A DNA stretch of 14,641 nucleotides from DASPXY01 sp038227745 (GCA_038227745.1 JBBRPS010000172.1:1-14641), one strand, 5' to 3'; shown: positions 1 to 7,691, numbered from the stretch's first letter. Notes: generated from the letters alone by a model not told the origin. Translations and numbers: made by a program.

Positions 1-2
1 CC

Positions 3-2414
3 GGCCAGCACCAGATCTATGTCGGACCGCCCGGCGTTCTGCTGCGCCTCGGGTCGATCCGTCTGCGGCACTCCGCCACCTTCTCCTCCGTGGCCTTCTC
101 CCCCGACGGAAGCCTGCTGGCCTCAGGCGGCCAGGACCCGGTCATCCGGCTGTGGGATCCCCAGACCGGGAAGGAACTACGTCAGATCCTCGGCCCCCCC
201 AGAGGCGTGGGAGCCGTGGCGTTTTCGCCCGACGGCAAACATCTTGCGGGGGGCGGCGCGGACGGGGCCGTCCACTTCTTCGACGTGGCGACCGGCAAGG
301 AGGTCCGAAGGCTCAAGGGCGTCCCCACGGACCTGCGCGTCCTGGCCTTCTCCCCGAAGGGCGACCTCGTCGTCGCGGGGGACAAGGCGAGCTTCCGGGC
401 GTGGGATGCGGTCAGCGGCAAGGTGCTGTGGACGTTCGACCGGCAGGGTGAGAACACCCCGGTCGTGGCCTTCGCCCCGGACGGGCGCGCCGTGGCGGCG
501 GCGTGGGGCGACCAGCCGGTGCGTCTCCTGGAGGCGGCCACGGGCAAGGTGATCCGCGAGCTGGGCAAGCACACCGGCTATCTCCAGGGCCTCGTCTTTT
601 CCCCGGACGGCAAGGCGCTCCTGACGGTCGGTTTCGAGGAGACGGCGGCCTGGGACCCGACCACGGGGAAGAAGGTCGAAGCGCTGGACAGGGTCAAGGG
701 GCGCGGCCGTTGCGCCGCCTTCTCCCCGGACGGCAAGCTCCTGGCGGTCGGCGGCAACGACAGCCACACGCGCCTGTGGGACTGGGCGAGCCGCAAGGAG
801 GTGCTGCGGCTGCGCAAGCACCCCGACAACACGCGCTGCCTCGCGTTCTCCCCGGATGGCCGGACGCTCGCCACCGTGGCCGACGCGGTGGCGATCCACC
901 TCTGGGACGTGGCCACGGGCCGCCCGAAGCTCGCCCTGCCAGGCCATGAGGAGCGCCTGACATCGGTGGCCTGTTCGCCCGACGGCCGCAGCATCATCAC
1001 GGCTGCCTGGGACGGCACGGTGCGGCTGTGGGACGCGCAAACGGGGAAGGAGCAGCGCCGCCTCGATGTCGGCCAGGACAAGGAGCGCAACTTCGTCAAC
1101 CCGGCGGCGCGGAATCATCTCGTCCTGTCGCCGGACGGGAAGCTGCTCGCCGCGGTGCGCGGCGACGAGGTCGCGTTGATCTGGGACGTCGCCACCGGGA
1201 AGGAAGTGCGGCGCTACCGGGCGACGTGCGTGGCGTTCTCGCCGGACGGCAAGCTGATCGCCTGCGGCGGCCGCGGCACCATGATCCAGGACGCGAACGC
1301 CGGCATCATTCGCCTGTACGACCGCGCGACGGGCAAGGAGGTGCGCGAGCTGCGCGGCCACCGGACGGTCCTCGGCGCGCTGGCGTTCACGCCGGACGGC
1401 AAGACGCTCCACTCGCGCGGCCTGGTCCACTTCGGGTCGCGCTTTGGGGATGCCGGGGAGGACGAGACGAAGCACGTGCGTGCCTGGGACGTGGCGACCG
1501 GGAAGGAGCGGCGTCCCCTGCCCGGGGGGGAGCGGCCCAACGGCGTGATCCTCGCCCCCGACGGCCGGACCGCGGCCACCTTCGCCATGATGGGCAAGAC
1601 GGTGAACCTCTGGGAGGCCCTCACGGGCGGGCGGCGCGGCGAGCTGAAGGGCCACAAGGACATGGTCTTCGACGTCGCCTTCTCCCCCGACGGTCGCACG
1701 CTCGCCTCGGCGAGCATGGACGGCAGCGTGCGCCTGTGGGACCTGGCCTCCGGCAAGGAGGTCGGCCGCCTGGAGGGGCACCGCAGCTGGGTGGTCGCGG
1801 TCGCCTTCTCGCCGGACGGCACTAGGCTGGTTTCCGGCAGCCTCGACACCACTGCCCTGGTCTGGGACGTGGCGCGATTCACGCGGCGGCCGGCGACTCT
1901 CCGCGAACTGACCGCGGCCGAGTTGGAGTCGTGCTGGGAAGACCTCCGCGGCGATGCGGCGGTCGGGCACCTTGCCGTCGGGCGCCTGGTTGCCTCCCCG
2001 AAACAGGCGGTGTCGTTGCTGGCCGAGCGGCTGAAGCCGGCGCCGCCGGCGGACGCGGCACGCATCGCGCAGCTGATCGCCGACCTGGGGAGCGCGCAGT
2101 TCAAGGCCCGCGACCTGGCCGGGAAAGAGCTGGAGAAGCTGGGTCAGGTCGCCGCGCCGGCGGTGCGGAGGGCGCTGGACGTAAAGCCGGCGCTCGAGGT
2201 CCGGCGCAGGCTGGAGGGGTTGCTGGAAAAGTTGGAGGACGCCAGCCTGCCGCGGGACGAAGTGCGCCGGCTGCGGGCCATCGAGGCGCTGGAGCACATC
2301 GCCACTCCCGAGTCGCGAGGCCAGCTCGAAGCGCTGATTCGCGCAGGCGCCCCGGAGGGGCGCCTCACCCGCGAGGCGACGGCCGCGCTGCGCCGGTTGC
2401 AGCGGGGCGGGTGA
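3..2414 (+). CDS. WD40-repeat protein with HEAT-like C-terminal region (5' end outside window)
   Basis: The frame is open from the left window edge (first full codon at base 3) to a TGA at 2412-2414, so the true start lies upstream. The first in-frame GTG, at 90, falls inside the first WD repeat and cannot be the start. Fourteen WD40 repeats can be read between about 66 and 1880, most with the pattern VAFSPDGK.LA....D..VRLWD..TGKE. Fourteen would fit two seven-bladed beta-propellers, a scaffold for protein-protein contacts. From about 1880 to the stop the repeats end and an Ala/Leu/Glu/Arg-rich, helix-prone tail of roughly 175 residues follows, resembling HEAT-like repeats. The opening residues (VGPPGVLLRLGSIRLRH) resemble the segment that precedes the first blade in many planctomycete WD40 proteins, so probably only a short N-terminus is missing. 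Large WD40 proteins are common in Gemmataceae and mostly uncharacterised. The partner and role are unknown. The family call is firm; function is not inferred. Confidence 0.9.
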   Translation, partial: GQHQIYVGPPGVLLRLGSIRLRHSATFSSVAFSPDGSLLASGGQDPVIRLWDPQTGKELRQILGPPRGVGAVAFSPDGKHLAGGGADGAVHFFDVATGKEVRRLKGVPTDLRVLAFSPKGDLVVAGDKASFRAWDAVSGKVLWTFDRQGENTPVVAFAPDGRAVAAAWGDQPVRLLEAATGKVIRELGKHTGYLQGLVFSPDGKALLTVGFEETAAWDPTTGKKVEALDRVKGRGRCAAFSPDGKLLAVGGNDSHTRLWDWASRKEVLRLRKHPDNTRCLAFSPDGRTLATVADAVAIHLWDVATGRPKLALPGHEERLTSVACSPDGRSIITAAWDGTVRLWDAQTGKEQRRLDVGQDKERNFVNPAARNHLVLSPDGKLLAAVRGDEVALIWDVATGKEVRRYRATCVAFSPDGKLIACGGRGTMIQDANAGIIRLYDRATGKEVRELRGHRTVLGALAFTPDGKTLHSRGLVHFGSRFGDAGEDETKHVRAWDVATGKERRPLPGGERPNGVILAPDGRTAATFAMMGKTVNLWEALTGGRRGELKGHKDMVFDVAFSPDGRTLASASMDGSVRLWDLASGKEVGRLEGHRSWVVAVAFSPDGTRLVSGSLDTTALVWDVARFTRRPATLRELTAAELESCWEDLRGDAAVGHLAVGRLVASPKQAVSLLAERLKPAPPADAARIAQLIADLGSAQFKARDLAGKELEKLGQVAAPAVRRALDVKPALEVRRRLEGLLEKLEDASLPRDEVRRLRAIEALEHIATPESRGQLEALIRAGAPEGRLTREATAALRRLQRGG

Positions 2415-2429
2415 TGGCACGCCGACGAG

Positions 2430-2450
2430 CGGCGGGGCTTGTCCCCGCCG
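2430..2450. terminator. GC-rich hairpin between convergent genes
   Basis: A perfect 8-bp stem (CGGCGGGG / CCCCGCCG) with a 5-nt loop (CTTGT) begins 16 bp after the WD40 stop. It lies in the 101-bp gap between two genes that converge (stops at 2414 and 2516), so it could end transcription from both sides. No T-tract follows on either strand. It is therefore not a textbook intrinsic terminator and may instead be a dispersed palindromic element. Confidence 0.45.
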
Positions 2451-2515
2451 TGGGGAGAAGACGGAGGCTTCACGCCCGCCGCTCGCCAGTCACTTCCACC
2501 GGGGCGTGGACTTCA

Positions 2516-3034
2516 TTACCTGGCCGCGGGGCCGTTCTTCCCGTCCACCGGAGGCATCGGGGGCACGGTCGTGGCGGGCGCCATCCCCGGCGGGGCGACG
2601 GAGAGGGTCACGACGCCGGCATACGGACTTGCAAAGGAATGCGCGGGTCCGTGTCCGTGTCCGCAGGCCGGCACTTCCTGGGGAACGCACTTGGTCGCGT
2701 CCTCCTCGCACCTGTGGATCTTGAGGACCAGGTAGCGTCGGGTGTACGGGCGCTCGCAGTGGCCCTTGTCACAATCGCAGCCCTTGAACAGGCCCCGGAA
2801 GTAGCAAAGGCAGATCGGCTCGCTCGTGCAGTTGTATTCCCTTTTCACCGTCTTCTTCACGTAGTGCTCGGGGACGCACACGGTCTTGGTCGGGGTACAG
2901 GAGCCGCCCTCGCAACAGACACCGTGCGGCGCGCCATCGATGATGACGCCGGCAGGGGGCGGGGGGGCCTGGGCCAGCAGCGGAGCCCCTCCCAGCAGTG
3001 CGAATCCGAGCAGTCCGAACAGATACTTCTTCAT
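2516..3034 (-). CDS. Small Cys-rich secreted protein (hypothetical)
   Basis: The gene encodes 172 residues from the ATG at 3034. That start is preferred because AAGGAG sits 9 nt upstream and the product then opens with a textbook signal peptide, MKKYLFGLLGFALLGGAPLLAQA, with likely cleavage after AQA. A GTG further upstream (3064) would bury this signal behind 10 extra residues. The mature part starts with a Pro-rich stretch (APPPPAG). It then has 13 cysteines, in contexts such as HGVCCEGGSC, ICLCYF, GCDCDKGHC, HRCEED and TKCVP, mixed with basic residues (YVKKTVKRE, RPYTRRYLV). The C-terminal 45 residues or so are Pro/Ala/Gly-rich and free of Cys. The protein should be exported to the periplasm or surface, where the cysteines could form disulfides or bind metal. 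It resembles small Cys-rich secreted proteins that recur in planctomycetes, but I cannot name a characterised family. It lies downstream of the porin gene on the same strand with a 148-bp gap holding a hairpin, so it is probably a separate unit. Confidence 0.82.
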   Translation of the reverse strand: MKKYLFGLLGFALLGGAPLLAQAPPPPAGVIIDGAPHGVCCEGGSCTPTKTVCVPEHYVKKTVKREYNCTSEPICLCYFRGLFKGCDCDKGHCERPYTRRYLVLKIHRCEEDATKCVPQEVPACGHGHGPAHSFASPYAGVVTLSVAPPGMAPATTVPPMPPVDGKNGPAAR

Positions 3035-3043
3035 AAGGGTATT

Positions 3044-3049
3044 CTCCTT
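3044..3049 (-). promoter_or_regulatory. Ribosome binding site deciding the start of the Cys-rich protein
   Basis: On the minus strand this reads AAGGAG, 9 nt before the ATG at 3034. It supports that ATG over the in-frame GTG at 3064, which has no comparable site. Confidence 0.7.
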
Positions 3050-3143
3050 GGGCATCGTGCCCACTTGGGTTCCAGGAAAGCGGTCCCCGGGGATTTCAAG
3101 CCCCCGCGGCCCGGCGAAGGACCCGGCCGGGCCGTGGGGTCAG

Positions 3144-3164
3144 CCGCAGTCCTGGGGACTGCGG
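3144..3164 (-). terminator. Hairpin downstream of the porin gene
   Basis: A perfect 9-bp stem (CCGCAGTCC / GGACTGCGG) with a 3-nt loop lies 18 bp past the porin stop codon and about 110 bp before the start of the Cys-rich gene. Position and stability suggest a transcription terminator or 3'-end stabiliser for the porin mRNA. No T-run follows on the minus strand. Confidence 0.5.
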
Positions 3165-3182
3165 TTCGTTCGTGGCGGGGCG

Positions 3183-5000
3183 TTAGAACGATAGCTGCAC
3201 GCGCATCCCCAAGCCGCTCGTGAAGCCCGGGATGGAGCCGGGGGGCAGGGCGTAACGGTGGTCGTAAACCCAGTCGAACATGCACACCAGGTTGGGGTTC
3301 AGGTGCCAGTTCACGGCTGCGCTGAAGCCATCCATGATGCCGCCCTGGATGCGGTTCAGGCCGCCGCCGCTATTGAGGTCGGTGTAGGAGTAGCGGGCGG
3401 CGACTTCCCAGGCGCCGGTGCCCGCGTTCAGGTGGCCGTTCTCGTCCCGGACGAACCAGGCGTTGCTGAACAGGCCTTTGGGGCCGAAGTACTGCCGGGC
3501 GAGTGTACCCCCCTTCTTGTCGTAGGCGCGGGCCTCGCCGGTCAGCGTGTAGGCCACCTGCACGTAACCGCCGTTGAACAGGTAGTCCTGGGGCGGAGTG
3601 AGTTTGGGGTTCAGGGTAACCCCCGCGGGGGCGATCCCGACCGCCCCATCGACCCAGTTCCAGCCGTACTCGGCCTGCAGCGAGAACGGCCCACGGACGT
3701 AGCAGAATTCCAGGCCGGCGAGGTAGTCGTTGCCGATCGCGATCGCCGCGGTATCGATCATCCGGTTGCTGTTGGCGTTCGGGACGATCTGGGCGCCGCC
3801 CGGCGAGCCGGCGGGGTCGTCTTCGCGCAGCTCCGGCCGGGCCCGCAGCTGAATCGTCCGGAACGGTGAGACGGCGATGTTGTTGGTCCCGTTGCGCCAC
3901 CCGCCGGACACGCCCAGGTGCAGCCAGTGCCGGCCTTCACACTCGTAAATGGGCAGGAAGGTCAGACGGCCCTGCGCGCCCCACTGGCCGTCGCCGAAGA
4001 AGGCGCCGCTGGAGGTCGCTAGGTCGGAACGAAACGCCGTGGCCGTGTAGGTCATGTGCTCGTGCAGGAAGTCGTTGTGCAGCCAGATGCCGGTGACGAA
4101 GTTCTGGTTCAACTCGATGGCCTCGGCGTAGGACGACCGCTCCATGAACGTCATCGAGCGGCTGGAAGCCGTCATGTCGCCCTCGAACCCGACGGCGTCC
4201 TTGACGTGACCGACGCGGACCGTCCCGATGGCCGGGATCCTGTTCCACGCCACCCAGAATTCGTCAAGCCCGGCCGAGCTGAACTGGTTGTTTTCCAAAG
4301 CAAGGATGAGCCGGTACTCGAAGATATCCCACATCGTGCCCTCGACGAACGGGCGCAGGCGGCGGAAGTACGTGCCGTCTTCCAGGTTGCCGATGCCGCC
4401 CAGAGCGGCACCGGACGCGACGCCCTGCGCCTTGCCCGGGCGCCCGTCCGGGATGGTCCGCAGGCCCCCGGACTGGTTCCAGAAGACGTTGTCATAGTGC
4501 ATCCAGAAGCCGGGGTGCATCGTGAAGTCATTGTTGGGCGTGCGCAGCCAGAGGTTGCCGATCTCGTTGAAGCTGGCACTGACTTTCAGGTCTGTGCCGA
4601 TCTTGTAGCCTTCCTCTTCCGCGCGGGCCTTCTTCGCTTCCTCTTCCGCCTTCTTGGCAGAGTCCTTCTGTTTCAGATAATCGCCGACGATCTTCTGGAC
4701 CTGGTCGCGGCCGAGCGGTGCGGCCCCTTCCTTGCCGCCGCTGTCGCCCTGTGTCGACACGTTCTGCAGCGCGTGCATCAACTCCTGGTTTTGCTTCTCC
4801 AACCGCTCGATGCGGGCGCGTAAATCCGCGTCGGGGGGGGCCTGGGGCGAGCCGAGGGTCGTCGTTGAGGGCTGCGCGGAGGGCTGGCCGACCGGCGGCG
4901 TGGCCGGGCCTTCCTGTGCGTTGCCCACCCGCGCCAGAACCAACAGGCCGACGCCACAGAGGATGGCGCGGCTGACGTGCCGCCGTAACTTCCCGATCAT
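3183..5000 (-). CDS. Outer-membrane porin of the OprP/OprO (Porin_O_P) type
   Basis: The 605-residue product has a signal peptide (about residues 1-28, ending ARVGNA). A short Pro/Ser/Thr-rich linker follows, then a coiled-coil segment (about 58-80, containing ARIERLEKQNQELMHALQNV) and a charged Lys/Glu/Ala helix (about 98-130). A beta-barrel-like region runs to the end, with alternating aromatic and polar strands, and the last residues are VQLSF with a terminal Phe, the usual signal for outer-membrane barrel insertion. The segment AWEVAARYSYTDLNSGG and the closing WHLNPNLVCMFDW resemble the conserved end of phosphate-selective porins O and P. Known members pass phosphate, polyphosphate or other anions, but the substrate here cannot be read from sequence. 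The N-terminal coiled coil could reach into the periplasm towards the cell wall or form a trimer. The ATG at 5000 has AAGGAG 7 nt upstream. The gene is flanked by a hairpin at its 3' end and 436 bp of noncoding DNA at its 5' end, so it is probably transcribed alone. Confidence 0.85.
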   Translation of the reverse strand: MIGKLRRHVSRAILCGVGLLVLARVGNAQEGPATPPVGQPSAQPSTTTLGSPQAPPDADLRARIERLEKQNQELMHALQNVSTQGDSGGKEGAAPLGRDQVQKIVGDYLKQKDSAKKAEEEAKKARAEEEGYKIGTDLKVSASFNEIGNLWLRTPNNDFTMHPGFWMHYDNVFWNQSGGLRTIPDGRPGKAQGVASGAALGGIGNLEDGTYFRRLRPFVEGTMWDIFEYRLILALENNQFSSAGLDEFWVAWNRIPAIGTVRVGHVKDAVGFEGDMTASSRSMTFMERSSYAEAIELNQNFVTGIWLHNDFLHEHMTYTATAFRSDLATSSGAFFGDGQWGAQGRLTFLPIYECEGRHWLHLGVSGGWRNGTNNIAVSPFRTIQLRARPELREDDPAGSPGGAQIVPNANSNRMIDTAAIAIGNDYLAGLEFCYVRGPFSLQAEYGWNWVDGAVGIAPAGVTLNPKLTPPQDYLFNGGYVQVAYTLTGEARAYDKKGGTLARQYFGPKGLFSNAWFVRDENGHLNAGTGAWEVAARYSYTDLNSGGGLNRIQGGIMDGFSAAVNWHLNPNLVCMFDWVYDHRYALPPGSIPGFTSGLGMRVQLSF

Positions 5001-5380
5001 ACTCGGACTCCTTTCCGACGAGACTCAGGCTCACTACAGTCGCGGTTCACCGCGGCCGCGGGCCGCTGTGGGCCGGCTCCGCCCAGGGCAGAGTAGCAGC
5101 CTGTTCAGCACCACCCCCGTTCGCGAGGCCACGGCAGAGTGGGTGGAAGCGGTACAATCGGCAAACCTGGGGAGAACGCCATGCCGGATCCTTCCGGGGC
5201 GAGAGCGAATTTCCCCTGCCATGTTTACTTTCGGAAAGAATGGCAAAGGGGGATTATGAAGTTAGGGAGGGTAGTTTGAAGTTAAGTTCGTCGTTTTCGG
5301 AAAGTCGGACAATGCCGGCACGCCCCGCGGGGGGCGGTACAGGCTGATGTCCATCGGGCCTCCAGCGGCGACGTCGGGCC
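5001..5380. other. Noncoding region upstream of the porin gene
   Basis: No convincing gene is present; open frames here are short and lack family features. The left part (to about 5200) is GC-rich. The stretch around 5220-5310 is clearly richer in A and T and contains two copies of TTTCGGAAAG (5229-5238 and 5295-5304) and two of GAAGTTA. It probably holds the leader and promoter of the porin gene, read leftward, but I cannot place -35/-10 boxes or a known operator with confidence. Confidence 0.4.
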
Positions 5381-5435
5381 GTGGGTCAGGACTCCGATCC
5401 TGACATGGCTTGTCAGGATCGGAGTCCTGACCCAC
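5381..5435 (-). terminator. Nested 25-bp perfect inverted repeat at the 3' end of the DUF4214 gene
   Basis: Bases 5381-5405 and 5411-5435 are exact reverse complements (25 bp, loop TGGCT). Each arm is itself an inverted repeat: GTCAGGA/TCCTGAC at 5385-5391/5398-5404 and again at 5412-5418/5425-5431, each with a 6-nt loop. The RNA could fold as one very long hairpin or as two small ones. The element begins one base after the TGA of the DUF4214 gene (5437-5439). It could act as a terminator or mRNA 3' stabiliser, or be a dispersed palindromic repeat. There is no T-run on the minus strand just after the stem. Confidence 0.6.
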
Positions 5436-5436
5436 A

Positions 5437-6750
5437 TCACATCATGACGAAGGAGGAGCCCAGGCCGGTCAGGAACGTGTTCGCCGGGAAGCCGCTGGTC
5501 GCCGTGGTCGGCGTGAAGGTCGGCGTGGCCCCCGGGGTGGTAATCATCGGGGTCGCTCCGGGGGTCGTGATCAACGGCGTGGCCCCAGGAGTCGTGATCA
5601 TCGGCGTGGCGCCCGGCGTGATCGTCGTGAAGGGGCTGAATAGCGTACTGCTCGGGGTAAACGTGCTGGTCCCCGTGGTGAGCGGAGCGGCGGTGCCCGT
5701 GAGGACGGTGCTGGACCCGGGGACGATGGTGCTGACCCCCGAACCGAACGTGGTCGTGGGGGCGACGTTGACCGTGTTCGGCGTGACGACGGTGCCGCCG
5801 GTGCCTCCCCCCGTGTTCGGGGCGACGATGACGGTCCCCGACGGCGTGACGACGGCAGTGCGGATGGTCTGGTCGGTGATGATATTGCGGTTGAGCTGCT
5901 CCAGGCCGGGCAGCGTGCCGACGAATTTCCCTCCCGCGTTGAGGAACCCCTGCACCGCGATGTTCACGTCCGAGATGTTGACGGCGTTGAAGCTCAGGTA
6001 GAGGTTGAGTTGGTTGAAGAACTCCGGCGAGCCGACGATCCGCGCCAGGACGGGGTCGATGGTCGCGCCCGCACGCATCTGCCCGACCCAGAACGTGGCC
6101 CCCACGGAGTCGAGCGGGCGGCTGAGGATCTCCCGGTAGGCGCTGTTGACCACGATGGCGTGCGCCTCGTCGCTGTTGAGGATCTGCGCGACCGCGTCCG
6201 CGCGCGTGGTCGGGGTGCCCCCCAGCCGCGGGAGCCAGAAGCCCTGATCGACCGGCCCCGGGTTGCGGCCGAGCTGCGACTGGTAGACCGCGGTGAGGAA
6301 GTTGCTGTTGGTGTTGCCGACGTGGGCGAAGTATTCGGTCGAGCCGAGGATGCCCGCCTTGACCTGCTCGTAGGTCCCGCCGCTTTCCAGAATGTTGCCA
6401 AAGAAGCGGAGGCCCAGGGTGTCCAGGGGTCGGCCGAGGTAGGTTTGGTAGAGGATCTGCAGTTCGCGGCCGTGATATTCGGGACTCTGCAGGATCTGGC
6501 CCGCGACCTGTTCCCGGGTGACACCCGCGTTGAGCTGCTGCCGCCAGAAAGCCTGGCCGAAGGAGTCGAGCGCCCGGCCCAGGAAGCCCTGGTAGACGCT
6601 GGCGACGAAGGCGTCGGTGGGCACCACCGCCGGCACGTCCCGCGCCTCGAGTTCCTCCAGGCGCAAGGGGGTGCGCCGCCGGTGAGTCACGGGGGCGGGG
6701 CGGGACCGGAACCAACGCCGCAGCGAGGACAGGCAGAAGCGCAGGCTCAT
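5437..6750 (-). CDS. DUF4214 domain-containing exported protein with tandem PGATPxITT tail
   Basis: The 437-residue product starts at an ATG with GGGAGGT 7 nt upstream. Its N-terminus is Arg-rich, followed by LRLEELEARDVPA (residues 29-41), a motif found at the N-terminus of many exported planctomycete proteins, probably a sorting or export signal. Four related segments follow at about 47-90, 95-140, 148-197 and 202-247. Each has the DUF4214 hallmark YQ..LGR.LD..G..FW, then a short helix and IL.S.E. DUF4214 domains occur in large surface or S-layer-like proteins; their biochemical role is not established. After about residue 300 the protein becomes a low-complexity Thr/Pro/Gly/Val region. Residues 379-410 contain PGATPMITT-type units repeated in tandem, the last one partial. 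The end (GFPANTFLTGLGSSFVMM) is not a recognised anchor. Cell-surface location is inferred. The domain call is solid; function is unknown. Confidence 0.85.
   Translation of the reverse strand: MSLRFCLSSLRRWFRSRPAPVTHRRRTPLRLEELEARDVPAVVPTDAFVASVYQGFLGRALDSFGQAFWRQQLNAGVTREQVAGQILQSPEYHGRELQILYQTYLGRPLDTLGLRFFGNILESGGTYEQVKAGILGSTEYFAHVGNTNSNFLTAVYQSQLGRNPGPVDQGFWLPRLGGTPTTRADAVAQILNSDEAHAIVVNSAYREILSRPLDSVGATFWVGQMRAGATIDPVLARIVGSPEFFNQLNLYLSFNAVNISDVNIAVQGFLNAGGKFVGTLPGLEQLNRNIITDQTIRTAVVTPSGTVIVAPNTGGGTGGTVVTPNTVNVAPTTTFGSGVSTIVPGSSTVLTGTAAPLTTGTSTFTPSSTLFSPFTTITPGATPMITTPGATPLITTPGATPMITTPGATPTFTPTTATSGFPANTFLTGLGSSFVMM
5521..5616 (-). repeat. Tandem 27-bp coding repeat (PGATPxITT)
   Basis: Three full 27-bp units and a partial fourth encode PGATPMITT, PGATPLITT, PGATPMITT and PGATP. 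The copies differ at several third positions while keeping the amino acids, which suggests selection on the protein rather than a very recent duplication. Such Pro/Thr repeats often form extended stalks or linkers. Confidence 0.75.
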
Positions 6751-6794
6751 GACGAGGACCTCCCTACAAGAGAAGAATGGATGCCCGGCCGCGG

Positions 6795-6816
6795 GCGCGC
6801 CTGCGGGCAGGCGCGC
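6795..6816 (-). terminator. GC-rich hairpin downstream of scpB
   Basis: GCGCGCCTGC and GCAGGCGCGC form a perfect 10-bp palindromic stem around GG, in the 158-bp gap between the scpB stop (6909) and the DUF4214 start (6750). It probably separates the two transcripts. The minus strand has no T-run directly after it. An effect on the DUF4214 leader is also possible, since the stem ends about 45 bp before that start codon. Confidence 0.4.
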
Positions 6817-6908
6817 GGGACGGCCGTTCCGGCTGTTGGGGAAGGTCCTTCTTCAAAAGGGGGGGCTTCTGGGGATTCTAGGGGGGAGAAGTGGGAAAGA
6901 CAACGGAA

Positions 6909-7691
6909 TCAGGGTCGTAGGCGGATAGACAGAAACCCCGCGTCCAGGGGGTGCGGGTTCGTGGCCGACTCGCCCTCCGCTTCCGCGGCCGGCTTCTCCG
7001 GCGGCCGCAGTTTTTCCACCTGCGGGAGATCTTTCAAGCTCCGCAGCCCGAACACCTGGAGGAACTTCTTCGTCGTGCCGTACAACACCGGGCGGCCGAG
7101 CGAGTCGTGCCGGCCCGCGATCCGGACCAGCCCCTTTTCCATCAGCAGCCGCAGGATCTCGCCGCAGTGGACACCGCGGATCCCCTCAATGTCGCCGCGC
7201 ATGATCGGCTGGCGGTACGCGACGATCGCCAGCGTCTCGCGCGCCGCCGTCGTCAGCCGCAGGTCCTGGCCGCCGCGCCGCAGCCGCGCCAGCCAGCGGT
7301 GGTACTGCGGCCGCGTCAGGAGCTGGAAACCGCCCGCCAGCTCCTCCACCTGGAACGCGCTGCCGTCCTTCTCGTACAGCGCGTGCAGCCGCCGCAGCAA
7401 CCGCCGCGCCTCCGCCCCGTCATTCAGCCCCGCCGCCGCCGCCAGCCGCCGGGCCGTCAGCGGCTCGTCGGCCGCCAGCAGGACCGCCTCCACCCAGGCC
7501 AGCCGCGCGTCGCGCGTCAGCTCGCCCTCCGCCGCCTGCTCGACCGTCTCCTCGCGGTCGAAGTGATAGAGGAGCGGTAAACGGTGATTCTCGGGGAGAC
7601 GGTCCGGTCGCCGCCGCTGCTCCGGGCCGCGCGGCGGCCGAGGATGAAGTTGTCCACGCATTCCTCGTTCCCCCGTGCGAACGCTTGCCAC
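6909..7691 (-). CDS. scpB: Segregation and condensation protein B (ScpB)
   Basis: ScpB binds the kleisin ScpA and helps the SMC complex fold and segregate the chromosome; it acts on the nucleoid as a dimer of winged-helix proteins. The first winged helix spans about residues 62-135 (WVEAVLLAADEPLTARRLA onwards). The second is unmistakable at about 146-225, with LTTAARETLAIVAYRQPIMR, then IEGIRGVHCGEILRLL, then GRPVLYGTTKKFLQVFGL and SLKDLPQ. The tail is acidic and Pro-rich. The reading frame allows a GTG start at 7691 (260 aa) or an ATG at 7661 (250 aa), which has GGGGGAA 6 nt before it and is perhaps the better start. Either way about 50-60 basic residues precede the usual ScpB start. The gene is divergent from nuoH with a 78-bp gap. 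scpA is not in the window. Confidence 0.92.
   Translation of the reverse strand: MASVRTGERGMRGQLHPRPPRGPEQRRRPDRLPENHRLPLLYHFDREETVEQAAEGELTRDARLAWVEAVLLAADEPLTARRLAAAAGLNDGAEARRLLRRLHALYEKDGSAFQVEELAGGFQLLTRPQYHRWLARLRRGGQDLRLTTAARETLAIVAYRQPIMRGDIEGIRGVHCGEILRLLMEKGLVRIAGRHDSLGRPVLYGTTKKFLQVFGLRSLKDLPQVEKLRPPEKPAAEAEGESATNPHPLDAGFLSIRLRP

Noticed and set aside
177..2420. 747-residue minus-strand frame opposite the WD40 gene
   Set aside because: It is an antisense image of WD repeats with no recognisable protein family.
4056..4823. 255-residue plus-strand frame inside the porin gene
   Set aside because: It is antisense to a clear porin with signal peptide and terminal Phe, and has no features of its own.
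5521..5616. Possible CRISPR array
   Set aside because: The units are contiguous 27-bp coding repeats without unique spacers and lie in frame within the DUF4214 gene.
6010..7566. 518-residue plus-strand frame across the DUF4214 and scpB genes
   Set aside because: It crosses two clear minus-strand genes and the gap between them, and its text is low-complexity without motifs.
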